A stretch of 64,000 nt of DNA from Nocardiopsis sinuspersici (GTDB lineage Bacteria; Actinomycetota; Actinomycetes; Streptosporangiales; Streptosporangiaceae): positions 186,001 to 250,000 of the forward strand of contig VWVT01000008.1 in the NCBI GenBank assembly GCA_008638415.1, given 5' to 3'. A program made the translations under genes and the position numbers. Shown piece after piece: positions 43,744 to 51,745 of this stretch. The notes beneath the pieces are model-generated. The model was not told the origin of the DNA, searched no databases, and was given only the letters and a program-made list of their open reading frames with translations. Numbering within the stretch: the first letter of the stretch is position 1; the number at the start of each line of letters is the position of its first letter.

Positions 43744-44756
43744 TCATCGACTGCCACGGGCACTTCACCACCGCGCCCGACGCTCTCGGCCAGTGGCGCC
43801 AGGCCCAGATCGCCGCGCTCGACGGCGGACCCGAGCCCGGCGAGCTGCACATCGGCGACGACGAGCTGCGCGAGGCGATCGAGGGCAACCAGCTCTCCCT
43901 CATGGACCAGCGCGGGATCGACCTGACCGTGTTCTCGCCCCGGGCCTCCTTCATGGCCCACCACATCGGTGACGAGGCCACCTCCGCCCGGTGGGCCAGG
44001 ATCTGCAACGACCTCATCGCCCGCGTGGCCGAACTCTTCCCGGAGCGCTTCGCGCCCGCCGCCATGCTCCCGCAGTCCCCGGGCGCCGACCCGGCCGGCT
44101 GCCTGCCCGAACTGCGGCGCGCCGTGGAGGAACTCGGTGCGGTCGCGGTCAACCTCAACCCGGACCCCTCCGGCGGGCTGTGGGACTCGCCCCCGATCAC
44201 CGACCGCTCGTGGTACCCCGTCTACGAGGCGATGTGCGAGTACGACATCCCTGCGATGGTGCACGTCTCCACCAGCGTCAACCCCGCCTTCCACACGACC
44301 GGGTCCCACTACCTCAACGCCGACACCGCGGCTTTCATGCAGTTGGTCCAGGGCGACCTCTTCGCCGACTTCCCCGACCTTCGGCTCGTCATCCCCCACG
44401 GAGGCGGGGCCGCGCCCTACCACTGGGGGCGCTTCCGCGGACTGGCGATGGCCCTCGGCAGGCCCGAGCTGGAGAAGCACGTGCTCGGCAACGTGTTCTT
44501 CGACACCTGCGTGTACCACCAGCCGGGCATCGACCTGCTGCTCGACGTCGTCCCGCACGAGAACGTCCTCTTCGCCTCGGAGATGATCGGCGCCGTCCGC
44601 GACATCGACCCGCGCACGGGACACCACTTCGACGACACGGGCCGCTACATCCGGCGCGCGGACCTGCCCGACACCGCACGCGAGGCCATCTGGGAGGGCA
44701 ACGCCCGCCGGGTGTACCCGCGACTCGACGCCCGACTGAAGAGACAGGGCCGATGA
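43740..44756 (+). CDS. ligJ: 4-oxalomesaconate hydratase
   Basis: In this 338-residue amidohydrolase-superfamily enzyme, MIIDCHGHFTTAP at the N-terminus is the LigJ/ACMSD-like zinc motif. Further ligands lie in MVHVSTS, VIPHGGG and ASEMIG. LigJ adds water to the 4-oxalomesaconate isomer to give 4-carboxy-4-hydroxy-2-oxoadipate. The stop lies 40 bp before ligK, and the start overlaps the isomerase stop. ACMSD-type decarboxylases are the main alternative, but context with LigK favours the hydratase. Confidence 0.88.
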   Translation: MIIDCHGHFTTAPDALGQWRQAQIAALDGGPEPGELHIGDDELREAIEGNQLSLMDQRGIDLTVFSPRASFMAHHIGDEATSARWARICNDLIARVAELFPERFAPAAMLPQSPGADPAGCLPELRRAVEELGAVAVNLNPDPSGGLWDSPPITDRSWYPVYEAMCEYDIPAMVHVSTSVNPAFHTTGSHYLNADTAAFMQLVQGDLFADFPDLRLVIPHGGGAAPYHWGRFRGLAMALGRPELEKHVLGNVFFDTCVYHQPGIDLLLDVVPHENVLFASEMIGAVRDIDPRTGHHFDDTGRYIRRADLPDTAREAIWEGNARRVYPRLDARLKRQGR

Positions 44757-44796
44757 GGGCCGGTCCGAACCCGCCCACCCACGCACGAGGAGAGTC

Positions 44797-45480
44797 ATGA
44801 CCGAGCTCGGAGTCGTCCACCGTTCCATCGAGCGCGCCGCACCGGAGGCCGTCGAGGAGCTGTCCCGCTTCGGCGTCGCCACCGTGCACGAGGCGCAGGG
44901 GCGCACAGGCCTGCTGCGGCCCTACATCCGGCCGGTGTACCCGCAGGCCAGCCTGTGCGGGACCGCGGTCACCGTGCTGCTCCAGCCCGGTGACAACTGG
45001 ATGCTGCACGTGGTCGCCGAACAGGTCCGCCCGGGCGACGTCGTCGTGGCCGGGTGCACGACGGAGTCCGAGGACGGGTTCTTCGGCGAGCTCCTGGCGA
45101 CCTCCTTCCGGGCCCGGGGCGCCGTGGGCCTGATCATCGACGGCGGCTGCCGGGACGCCGCCGAGCTCAGCGAGATGGACTTCCCCGTCTTCAGCCGTGC
45201 GATCAACGCCAAGGGCACCGTGAAGGCGACACTGGGCTCGGTCAACGTGCCCGTCACCGTGGCCAACGCCCTGGTCCACCCGGGCGACGTGGTCGTCGCC
45301 GACGCCGACGGCGTCGTCGTGGTGCCCCGCGCCTCCGCCCCGGAGGTGGCCGAGGCCGCTCGGCGCCGCGAGGAGAACGAGGAGTCCAAGCGCGCACGGT
45401 TCCAGAACGGCGAGCTGGGCCTGGACATCTACGGAATGCGCGAGAAGCTGTCGTCGGCCGGCCTGCGCTACCTCGACTGA
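44797..45480 (+). CDS. ligK: 4-carboxy-4-hydroxy-2-oxoadipate aldolase/oxaloacetate decarboxylase
   Basis: This 227-residue class II aldolase of the RraA-like fold has CGTAVTV near residue 50, the metal/pyruvate site GLIIDGGCRDAAEL (about 110-123) and VVADADGVVVVPR (about 166-178). It splits the LigJ product into pyruvate and oxaloacetate and can also decarboxylate oxaloacetate. It closes the operon and is followed by a strong terminator. A GGAG ribosome site precedes the ATG. Confidence 0.92.
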   Translation: MTELGVVHRSIERAAPEAVEELSRFGVATVHEAQGRTGLLRPYIRPVYPQASLCGTAVTVLLQPGDNWMLHVVAEQVRPGDVVVAGCTTESEDGFFGELLATSFRARGAVGLIIDGGCRDAAELSEMDFPVFSRAINAKGTVKATLGSVNVPVTVANALVHPGDVVVADADGVVVVPRASAPEVAEAARRREENEESKRARFQNGELGLDIYGMREKLSSAGLRYLD

Positions 45481-45522
45481 CCCGACCGGTCGGCCGACGC
45501 CTCTCACCGGGAGGCACGGAGC

Positions 45523-45552
45523 GGCGGCATCCACCGCCCGGTGGATGCCGCC
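45523..45552 (+). terminator. strong terminator of catabolic operon
   Basis: A perfect 13-bp stem (GGCGGCATCCACC / GGTGGATGCCGCC) with a GCCC loop lies 42 bases after the ligK stop. Confidence 0.85.
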
Positions 45553-45757
45553 CACGGACCGGTACGGCCGCGCCTGGCACGGGAGTGCCCCGTGCCTGCT
45601 GCGACGGAAGGCCGGGGGGCGTACCGGGACCGCCTCCCGCAATCCGTGTCCTGGGCTTCGCCCCGTGCTCCGGGACGGTCTCGCCCGGCGGGGTCGGTGG
45701 GCCTTTCGCCAAGGTGGCTACGGGAGTCGACGTCGCCGCCCGGCTAGTATCGAACGC

Positions 45758-46510
45758 GTGCCCCGTCACAAGAGCAGGCCCTCCTTGCCCCCACTCGCTC
45801 TCGCAGCAGCCCTGACCCTGCTGTGGCATGCCGTGCTCTTCGCGGCCGCCGAACTCGTCCCCTCGCAGGACGCCCCCCATCTGGGCGCCACTCTGATCAC
45901 CCTCTGCACCCTGCCGGTGCCGGTGCTCGCGGCTCTGGCCATGGGCGGGTGGCGCCACACCGGGTTCGCACCGATCCGCACGGGCGTCCCCGGTTTCGGG
46001 GTCACGGTGCCCCTGTTCCTGGTCGGCGCCGTCTATGCCGTTCCCGGCATCGAAGGCGACGGGCGGACGCTCGTGTACCTCGCGTTGTTCTGCCTGGTCG
46101 TCGGCGTCACCGAGGAGAGCCTGTCCCGAGGCGTCGTACAGCACGTGCTCGCCCGGATGGGACGGCTGCCCGCGGCGGTCTGGGTGGGTGTGCTCTTCGG
46201 GCTCGGTCACGCCCTGTCGGGTGCCTGGTTCGGCCGCGACCTCGGCGACACACTGTTCCAGGTGCTGAGCACCGCCGCGTTCGGCTTCGGCTACGCCGCC
46301 GTGCGGTTCCATCTGGCCACGATCTGGCCGCTGGTGGCGGCGCACGCGCTCTACAACTTCGTGCAGTACGCCAGCCCCGGCGCCGCTCCCTGGCCGGTGC
46401 AGCTGGGTGTGGCCGCGGGTTTCGTCTGCTACGGGCTGTGGCTCCTGCGCCGCCTCGATCACCGGTCGATTCCCGACGAGGAGGCACCCGCTCCCGCCGG
46501 GGCGCGGTGA
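45758..46510 (+). CDS. CPBP-family intramembrane metalloprotease
   Basis: This 250-residue protein has about seven transmembrane segments. The CPBP (Abi/Rce1-like) active-site motifs are EESLSRG near residue 123, FGLGHAL near 148 and AAHALYNF near 196. Members cleave prenylated or other membrane peptides and are often tied to bacteriocin immunity or signalling. TAGTAT lies seven bases before the GTG, so the message is likely leaderless. It is monocistronic. Confidence 0.87.
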   Translation: MPRHKSRPSLPPLALAAALTLLWHAVLFAAAELVPSQDAPHLGATLITLCTLPVPVLAALAMGGWRHTGFAPIRTGVPGFGVTVPLFLVGAVYAVPGIEGDGRTLVYLALFCLVVGVTEESLSRGVVQHVLARMGRLPAAVWVGVLFGLGHALSGAWFGRDLGDTLFQVLSTAAFGFGYAAVRFHLATIWPLVAAHALYNFVQYASPGAAPWPVQLGVAAGFVCYGLWLLRRLDHRSIPDEEAPAPAGAR

Positions 46511-46884
46511 TGGTGCACCGCCGCGTGTGCGCCGTCCGGTACCGGGCCTCTCGTGCCGGACGCGACGGAGGCCCCGGTGTGGTGTCGGGACCGCCCTCTG
46601 TCACCGGGCTGAGTGGTGGGTGCGGCGGCTCATGACCGGTTCGGCACGGAGGCTAGGCCTCACCACCGAGAGCCTCGGCGATGGCAGCGGGCCCTGCGTC
46701 ATGGCGGGAGCAGGTCGGGGCACCCCTCTACGGCGTGGCCGCCGACACGTGCGTTCCACGTCCTCGGCTTCATCATGGGCGGCAGGCCGATCCCCTGGTC
46801 CGTGCGATCTCCAGGACCGCCCGGCTCCAAGGCATGGGAGTTCGTCTCACTCGACGAGTCCGCGGTACTGAAGCGGTCGGAGCG
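46511..46884. other. intergenic stretch with possible gene remnant
   Basis: No gene with a ribosome site was found. Near the right end a rightward frame ending SLDESAVLKRSER with a TAG at 46886-46888 shows some coding bias over about 40 codons. It could be a decayed gene end, but it also overlaps the stop of the convergent gene, so it is not called. Confidence 0.3.
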
Positions 46885-47559
46885 CTAGTCGGCGAGGATC
46901 TCCTCGATCGCCTCTATGTACTGATCCGTCGCCGGGGTCGTGTACACGGCCGCACGCTCTGTCTCCATCACGTTGTAGGACGCCGTCCTCGGGCAGGTCT
47001 TGTCCCTGGCGACCACTTCGAGCGGTTCACCCACCGGCTCGCCGGTCCGGGCCTCATAGATCCGGATTTCCACATCCGTGAGGTGCAACGGTATGTCCGC
47101 TCCGTCGAGCGATCTGTGGAAACCGTATTCACAGGTGCCGACCTGTTCTCCCTCGTCGACGCGCTCGGCGCACGCGACGAGCTGTACCCCGTCCGCGTCC
47201 GGGTCGTACACCCTGTCCGGTTCAAGGCCAAAGCTCAGGTCCACCCGGCTGAAGAACCTGGGGTCGTGATCCTTCATGTCCTCGAACACGAGGATTGGTC
47301 GCACACCTGATCCTGTGTAGGCCGGTGCACCGGGAATCGGGCGGCCTTCGCACAACGTTTCGTAGTCACGCTGGTGCGTGGCGACCTCGTGTCCGGGCCT
47401 TGTACTCACGTGGTCGTATGCGATGACCAACACGGTCAGGAAGCCGCCGAGCACCAAAAGCGTGACCGACCACGTCAACGCCGGTGTGGGCGGCCTTGAG
47501 TCGTCGCCCGGTTCCTGCGGCGTGTTCTGTCCGCTCACGCATCCACTTCCAGAGTCCAT
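46885..47559 (-). CDS. membrane-anchored exported protein of unknown function
   Basis: This 224-residue protein has a polar N-terminus, one transmembrane helix (about 29-50) and an extracellular domain with cysteines in LCEGRPIPGAPAY, VACAER, GTCEYG and KTCPRT that could form two disulfides. The CEGRPIPGAPAY region recurs in unnamed actinobacterial proteins. Codon use is less biased to G/C than in neighbours, hinting at acquisition. Function unknown. Confidence 0.72.
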   Translation of the reverse strand: MDSGSGCVSGQNTPQEPGDDSRPPTPALTWSVTLLVLGGFLTVLVIAYDHVSTRPGHEVATHQRDYETLCEGRPIPGAPAYTGSGVRPILVFEDMKDHDPRFFSRVDLSFGLEPDRVYDPDADGVQLVACAERVDEGEQVGTCEYGFHRSLDGADIPLHLTDVEIRIYEARTGEPVGEPLEVVARDKTCPRTASYNVMETERAAVYTTPATDQYIEAIEEILAD

Positions 47560-47885
47560 TCGTGCTCGCCCGGAAGGTCCCGAAGGCCGGCTGGGGGGAA
47601 TTATGGGGCCACGGGCGTGCGCACGCGCCGCCGGCATTCCCGGGCGACTACCGGATTTCGATAATCACGGTTCCCCAGAACAACTACCAAGCCCTGTGAC
47701 GCTCGGCAACCCCGTGGGGTACGCCGATGACCGGAATTCAGGTTTCCCCCGGCCCTTTCTTGTCCCCGAACAGGACGAACTCCAAGTAACGGCGCTCCCT
47801 CTCGACCGCGGGGCCTCCGGCCTCCCCGCCGTGGACGGGGGTGTCCACGGGGAGACCGGACGCCCTCGGAGTGAGGCTGCGGTGC
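47560..47885. other. gene-free stretch
   Basis: Nothing supported in 326 bp. Bias is mixed on both strands, and the area around 47650-47770 is relatively AT-rich. Confidence 0.35.
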
Positions 47886-48926
47886 TCAGGCGGGGAGGGA
47901 GGCGACCTGGTCGGACAGAGGGATCCCCAGCTTGTCGCGGGCACGGACGTACCCGTACTCCGCGCTCGACTCCCAGTGGATCCACGCCGAGAACCTCGGG
48001 ATGATCGTCCCGGTCAGCCGCAGAACCCGGGTCGCGAGCTCCGTCTCGCCCGCGAAGTAGAGCGCGGCGCCGAACTCGTGCGCGGTCTCCTGCCTGCCGG
48101 GGTGGTCGTCGTCCCCTGACAACCACAGGTCCGCGGCGTCGGTGATCTCCGCTCGTACCCCTGGGTCGGTGAGGTACTCCCGGCGCAGGGACTTGAAGTC
48201 GCCGACGGTCACCACGTCGTCCTCCCGCTCCCGCTGGAGCATGATGAACCGCTCCACATGCGCCCGCGGCACCAGGTCCAGCAACGGGTCGCCCCGGTGG
48301 GCGTAGGCGGCGACTTCCCGGGCGAAGGCGAACATCTCCTCGTGGGAGCCCTTCCATTTCCGGCACAGGACCTGGAGCCGGGAATGGTGGCTCACGTAGT
48401 GCCACGGATCGCGCTCGATGATCCGCTCCCACAGGAAGTCGAGGTCCTTGCGAGGCATCCCCGCTCCCATGCCGAACCACTGCAGGTGGTTCAACGCGTC
48501 CGGCCGGTCCGGGGCCGCGTTGGTCGCGTGGACCAGATGCTCGTAGGCCGCGGGGAGCATGGACTGGAACTTCTCGAAGCGCTCCCTGCCCACGTCCTTG
48601 GCCCATGCCCCGGTCCGGACCTCCCACGCGGCGATGATCCGCGCCGCCCCGGCCAGGAGGGCGAGATCGGGGTCGTCGTTCTCCTTCAGGCCGTCCTCGA
48701 GCTTGTCCAGGAAGGGAACGCACTCTGTCGCCAGGACGTCGACGCGCAGGGCGCGCAGGTTCGGGTCCAGGGTCTTGAGCAGCATGACCGCTGTGTCCGT
48801 GTCGCCCGAGCGGACGGCCGGGAGTTTCGACGCCAGGTCCTGGTCCTGCCACGCGCGTCCCGCGGTGACACCCGCCTTTCTGACCACGCGTTGTTCGTGC
48901 ATATCGATGAGTTTGCTGAGCACCAT
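47886..48926 (-). CDS. helical protein of unknown function, TPR-like
   Basis: This 346-residue soluble, mostly helical protein begins MVLSKLIDMHEQRVV. It has helix pairs with spacing like TPR/SEL1 solenoids, and Trp/His-rich motifs LQWFGMGAGMP and DPWHYVSHHSRLQVL near 165-205. It resembles actinobacterial proteins annotated with DUF4034, but I am not certain. No ribosome site is visible; TAGAAA ten bases upstream on the minus strand may be a -10, so the transcript may be leaderless. No neighbour suggests a role. Confidence 0.7.
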   Translation of the reverse strand: MVLSKLIDMHEQRVVRKAGVTAGRAWQDQDLASKLPAVRSGDTDTAVMLLKTLDPNLRALRVDVLATECVPFLDKLEDGLKENDDPDLALLAGAARIIAAWEVRTGAWAKDVGRERFEKFQSMLPAAYEHLVHATNAAPDRPDALNHLQWFGMGAGMPRKDLDFLWERIIERDPWHYVSHHSRLQVLCRKWKGSHEEMFAFAREVAAYAHRGDPLLDLVPRAHVERFIMLQREREDDVVTVGDFKSLRREYLTDPGVRAEITDAADLWLSGDDDHPGRQETAHEFGAALYFAGETELATRVLRLTGTIIPRFSAWIHWESSAEYGYVRARDKLGIPLSDQVASLPA

Positions 48927-49238
48927 GGTGTGTTTCTAGCGGGGCCAGGGTGCATTATGGGCATTTTCCGGGCATCAACCACGAAACGGTTTCCTCGGCG
49001 GGTCCATGAATACGACGGGCGCACGAGGTCACCACCGGACCACGCCACCGGGGGGTCACCCGCCTGCCGATCCTGCGCCGACCTGACCGAGCGGTGACCA
49101 CGCCTGTGGACGAAGCCTTCCAGGGCGGGGCGTGGCACCGTTTTCGCTGGTGGTACACCGCCGCACCAGCGCTCCTTCGCACACAGGCGGCGCCGGGCCG
49201 GGCTCACCACGAGGCGGCGGGCCCGACCCGCGCAGGGC
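48927..49238. other. gene-free stretch
   Basis: In 312 bp between two leftward genes no supported frame was seen. It holds the promoter of the helical protein gene on its left edge. Confidence 0.35.
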
Positions 49239-50777
49239 TCACCTGGAGGAATCGGAGATCTTCCCGTAGCCGAGTGCACCCCAGAAGTCGCCGCGCACGT
49301 AGCGCTGCTCGGGCTCAGGATCGAAGTCCCAACGGCGCACCCGCCCGTTCTGCAGCGCCTCGGCGACGAGACGGCGGCTCGCCTGGCTCGCGAGCACATC
49401 GGATTCCAGGCCGGGGACGTCGTACCGCGCCTCGAGCGCTGCACGCATCTCCCGAGCGACCTCCTCGTACTCGGGCTCCGCGGCGCGGTTTCGCAGCTCG
49501 TCCGGGTCGGCCGAGAGATCGAAGAGCTGCTCCGGGTCGCCGGGGCACAGCACGTACTTCAGGTTCCCCCGCACCATCGTCAGCTGGGGCCGCAACGTGC
49601 CCTCCGCGAGATACTCGATCACGATGTCGCGGTCCTCAGGGGCCGCCGCGCCCGCGCGCTCGCGACGTGCGGTCTCGAGCAGCGACCGCCCGTCCTGGTC
49701 ACCCGCCCCGGGAGCCCCGGAGAGCTCCAGCAGGGTGGGCATCAGATCGAGCAGGCAGACCGTGTTGGCGAAGCGGCCCTTCGGCACCAGGTGTTCGGGG
49801 CCGTGCACGATCATCGGTACCCGCGAGGACTGCTCGTACGGTGACATCTTGTACCAGAGGCCCTTCTCCCCCAGCATGTCACCGTGGTCGCTCGTGACGA
49901 TGATGACGGTGTCGTCGGCGAGACCGAGCTCCTCGACGCGCTCGCGGATGCGGCCGATGTGGTCATCGATGTAGCTCACCGCGGCGTAGTACGCACGGCG
50001 GGCCCTGCGTACCTCGTCGATGCCGGGCTCCCGTTCGTCGAACCCGCTCATCGACCGCAGGCGGTGGCTGTGCGGATCCTGCTCAGGATCAGGAACCCCA
50101 GGATGGGCCGGATCAGGGATCTCTTCGTCGGCGAACCGGTCCCAGTGCTCGCGCGGCGGCTCATACGGATCATGCGGGTGAATGAACGAGGTGACCACCA
50201 GGAAGGGCAGGTTCTCCCCCGCAGCCTGGTTGGCGCGGGCCCTGTCGTTGAGGTGGCGAAGGGTTCGGAACCCGACCTCGTCGTCGAAGTCCTGCTGCAC
50301 CGTGGCCTTCGAGACACCGGCGGTGAACACGGCATCGGCGTCGTGGTACCACTGGAGCCGGTCCTTCAGCGGGCGGTTCCAGTCGGGCACCATGTCGAGG
50401 TCGGCCGGGTAGACGTCTGTGGTCAGTCTCTCCTCGAAGCCGTGCTGCTGGTCCGGTCCGATGAAGTGCATCCTCCCGATCAGAGCCGTGTGGTACCCGC
50501 TCGCCCTCAGCCGGTGGGCGAAGGTCGGTTCGGAGGCCGGGAAGTCGTCCCCGTTGTCGTAGCAGCCGATCGCCGAGGGCATGCGGCCGGTCATCATCGA
50601 CGCACGCGAAGGCGCGCACAACGGAGTGTTACAGTACGCGCGATCGAACACCGCCCCCTCATCGGCGAGAGCGTCGATGTTCGGGGTCTTCGCCGCCTGA
50701 TCCCCGTAGGCACCGAGAGCCTGGGCTGCCATCTGGTCGGCCTGGACGACGATGATGTTCGGTCGGTTCTGAGACAT
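49239..50777 (-). CDS. betC: choline-sulfatase
   Basis: In this 512-residue type I sulfatase, the formylglycine signature CAPSRASMMTG lies near residue 54, in the order C-x-P-S-R. Metal ligands are in QADQMAAQ near the N-terminus and TSDHGDMLGEKGLWYK near 290, the latter a hallmark of choline-sulfatases. It hydrolyses choline-O-sulfate to choline and sulfate in the cytoplasm. The active Cys must be oxidised by a formylglycine-generating enzyme, encoded just opposite. Length matches BetC. MSQNRPNIIVVQADQ marks the start. Confidence 0.92.
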   Translation of the reverse strand: MSQNRPNIIVVQADQMAAQALGAYGDQAAKTPNIDALADEGAVFDRAYCNTPLCAPSRASMMTGRMPSAIGCYDNGDDFPASEPTFAHRLRASGYHTALIGRMHFIGPDQQHGFEERLTTDVYPADLDMVPDWNRPLKDRLQWYHDADAVFTAGVSKATVQQDFDDEVGFRTLRHLNDRARANQAAGENLPFLVVTSFIHPHDPYEPPREHWDRFADEEIPDPAHPGVPDPEQDPHSHRLRSMSGFDEREPGIDEVRRARRAYYAAVSYIDDHIGRIRERVEELGLADDTVIIVTSDHGDMLGEKGLWYKMSPYEQSSRVPMIVHGPEHLVPKGRFANTVCLLDLMPTLLELSGAPGAGDQDGRSLLETARRERAGAAAPEDRDIVIEYLAEGTLRPQLTMVRGNLKYVLCPGDPEQLFDLSADPDELRNRAAEPEYEEVAREMRAALEARYDVPGLESDVLASQASRRLVAEALQNGRVRRWDFDPEPEQRYVRGDFWGALGYGKISDSSR

Positions 50778-50814
50778 GACTGTTCCTTTCCGTGAGACGG
50801 AACAAGGGGGGCGA

Positions 50815-51720
50815 ATGAGCTGCTGCGGTCCCGCACGCGAGACGGCCGACCGGCGGCTGGAGGGCTCGGAAGGCGCCGACGGGAGGATGCTGGAACGCCT
50901 CGCCGCCGCCGCGAAGGACGAGCTGCGGATGATCGGCCTCGCGGGAGGCGCGTTCCTCATGGGCAGCACGGACCGGTTCGCCTATCCGGAAGACGGAGAG
51001 GGACCTGTTCGGCGGGAGCGGGTGGGACCGTTCGCCATCGCGCCGACGACCGTGACGGTGGCCGAGTTCGCCGCCTTCGTGCTCGACACCGGATACCGCA
51101 CCGACGCCGAGAAGCTGGGCGATTCCCTCGTGTTCCGGGGGCTGCTGCCCGAGAGGCTGCGCGACGGTGCCCCGGTGGTCGCACAGACGCCGTGGTGGCG
51201 TCAGGTCGAGGGGGCCTGCTGGCACCGGCCCGAAGGCCCCGGATCCTCGGCGGAGTCCCGCAGCGGGCACCCGGTCACCCACGTGTCGCAGCGGGACGCC
51301 ACGGCCTATGCCGAGTGGGTCGGTGCCCGGCTTCCGTCGGAGGCCGAGTGGGAGTTCGCGTCGCGCGGCGGGCTCGAACAACAGCCTTTCCCCTGGGGCG
51401 CCGTACGGGAACCCGACGGGGTGCCCCGCATGAACACGTTCTCCGGTGACTTCCCGGACGGCCCGACCGGCCCGGTCGGCACCGTGCCCGCCGCGTCGTT
51501 CGAACCCAACGCCTACGGTCTGCACAACACCACGGGCAACGTCTGGGAGTGGACCAGCGGCGTCTTCGGCCGAACCGATGGACGGCCTGTGCTGCGGGGC
51601 GGTTCCTACATGTGCCACGCGTCGTACTGCCGTCGGTACCGCACCTCCGCGCGCACCGCGGTGACCGCGGACACGACCCTTGGCCACACGGGTTTTCGTC
51701 TGGCCCTCGACGCCGGCTGA
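50815..51720 (+). CDS. formylglycine-generating enzyme (sulfatase-modifying factor)
   Basis: This 301-residue protein has a GGAFLMGS opening near residue 43, LPSEAEWEFASRGG near 175, NVWEWTSG, and a C-terminal GGSYMCHASYCRRYR with the two active cysteines that oxidise sulfatase Cys to formylglycine. The start is only 37 bp from the divergent betC start, so the two promoters must overlap the coding ends and expression is probably linked. Its target is almost certainly the neighbouring choline-sulfatase. Confidence 0.92.
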   Translation: MSCCGPARETADRRLEGSEGADGRMLERLAAAAKDELRMIGLAGGAFLMGSTDRFAYPEDGEGPVRRERVGPFAIAPTTVTVAEFAAFVLDTGYRTDAEKLGDSLVFRGLLPERLRDGAPVVAQTPWWRQVEGACWHRPEGPGSSAESRSGHPVTHVSQRDATAYAEWVGARLPSEAEWEFASRGGLEQQPFPWGAVREPDGVPRMNTFSGDFPDGPTGPVGTVPAASFEPNAYGLHNTTGNVWEWTSGVFGRTDGRPVLRGGSYMCHASYCRRYRTSARTAVTADTTLGHTGFRLALDAG

Positions 51721-51745
51721 GACAGCGGGGGCGGGGACGACGGAG

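Noticed and set aside
46613..46888. Possible small rightward gene ending SLDESAVLKRSER
   Set aside because: No ribosome site or recognisable family, and it overlaps the stop of a better supported convergent gene.
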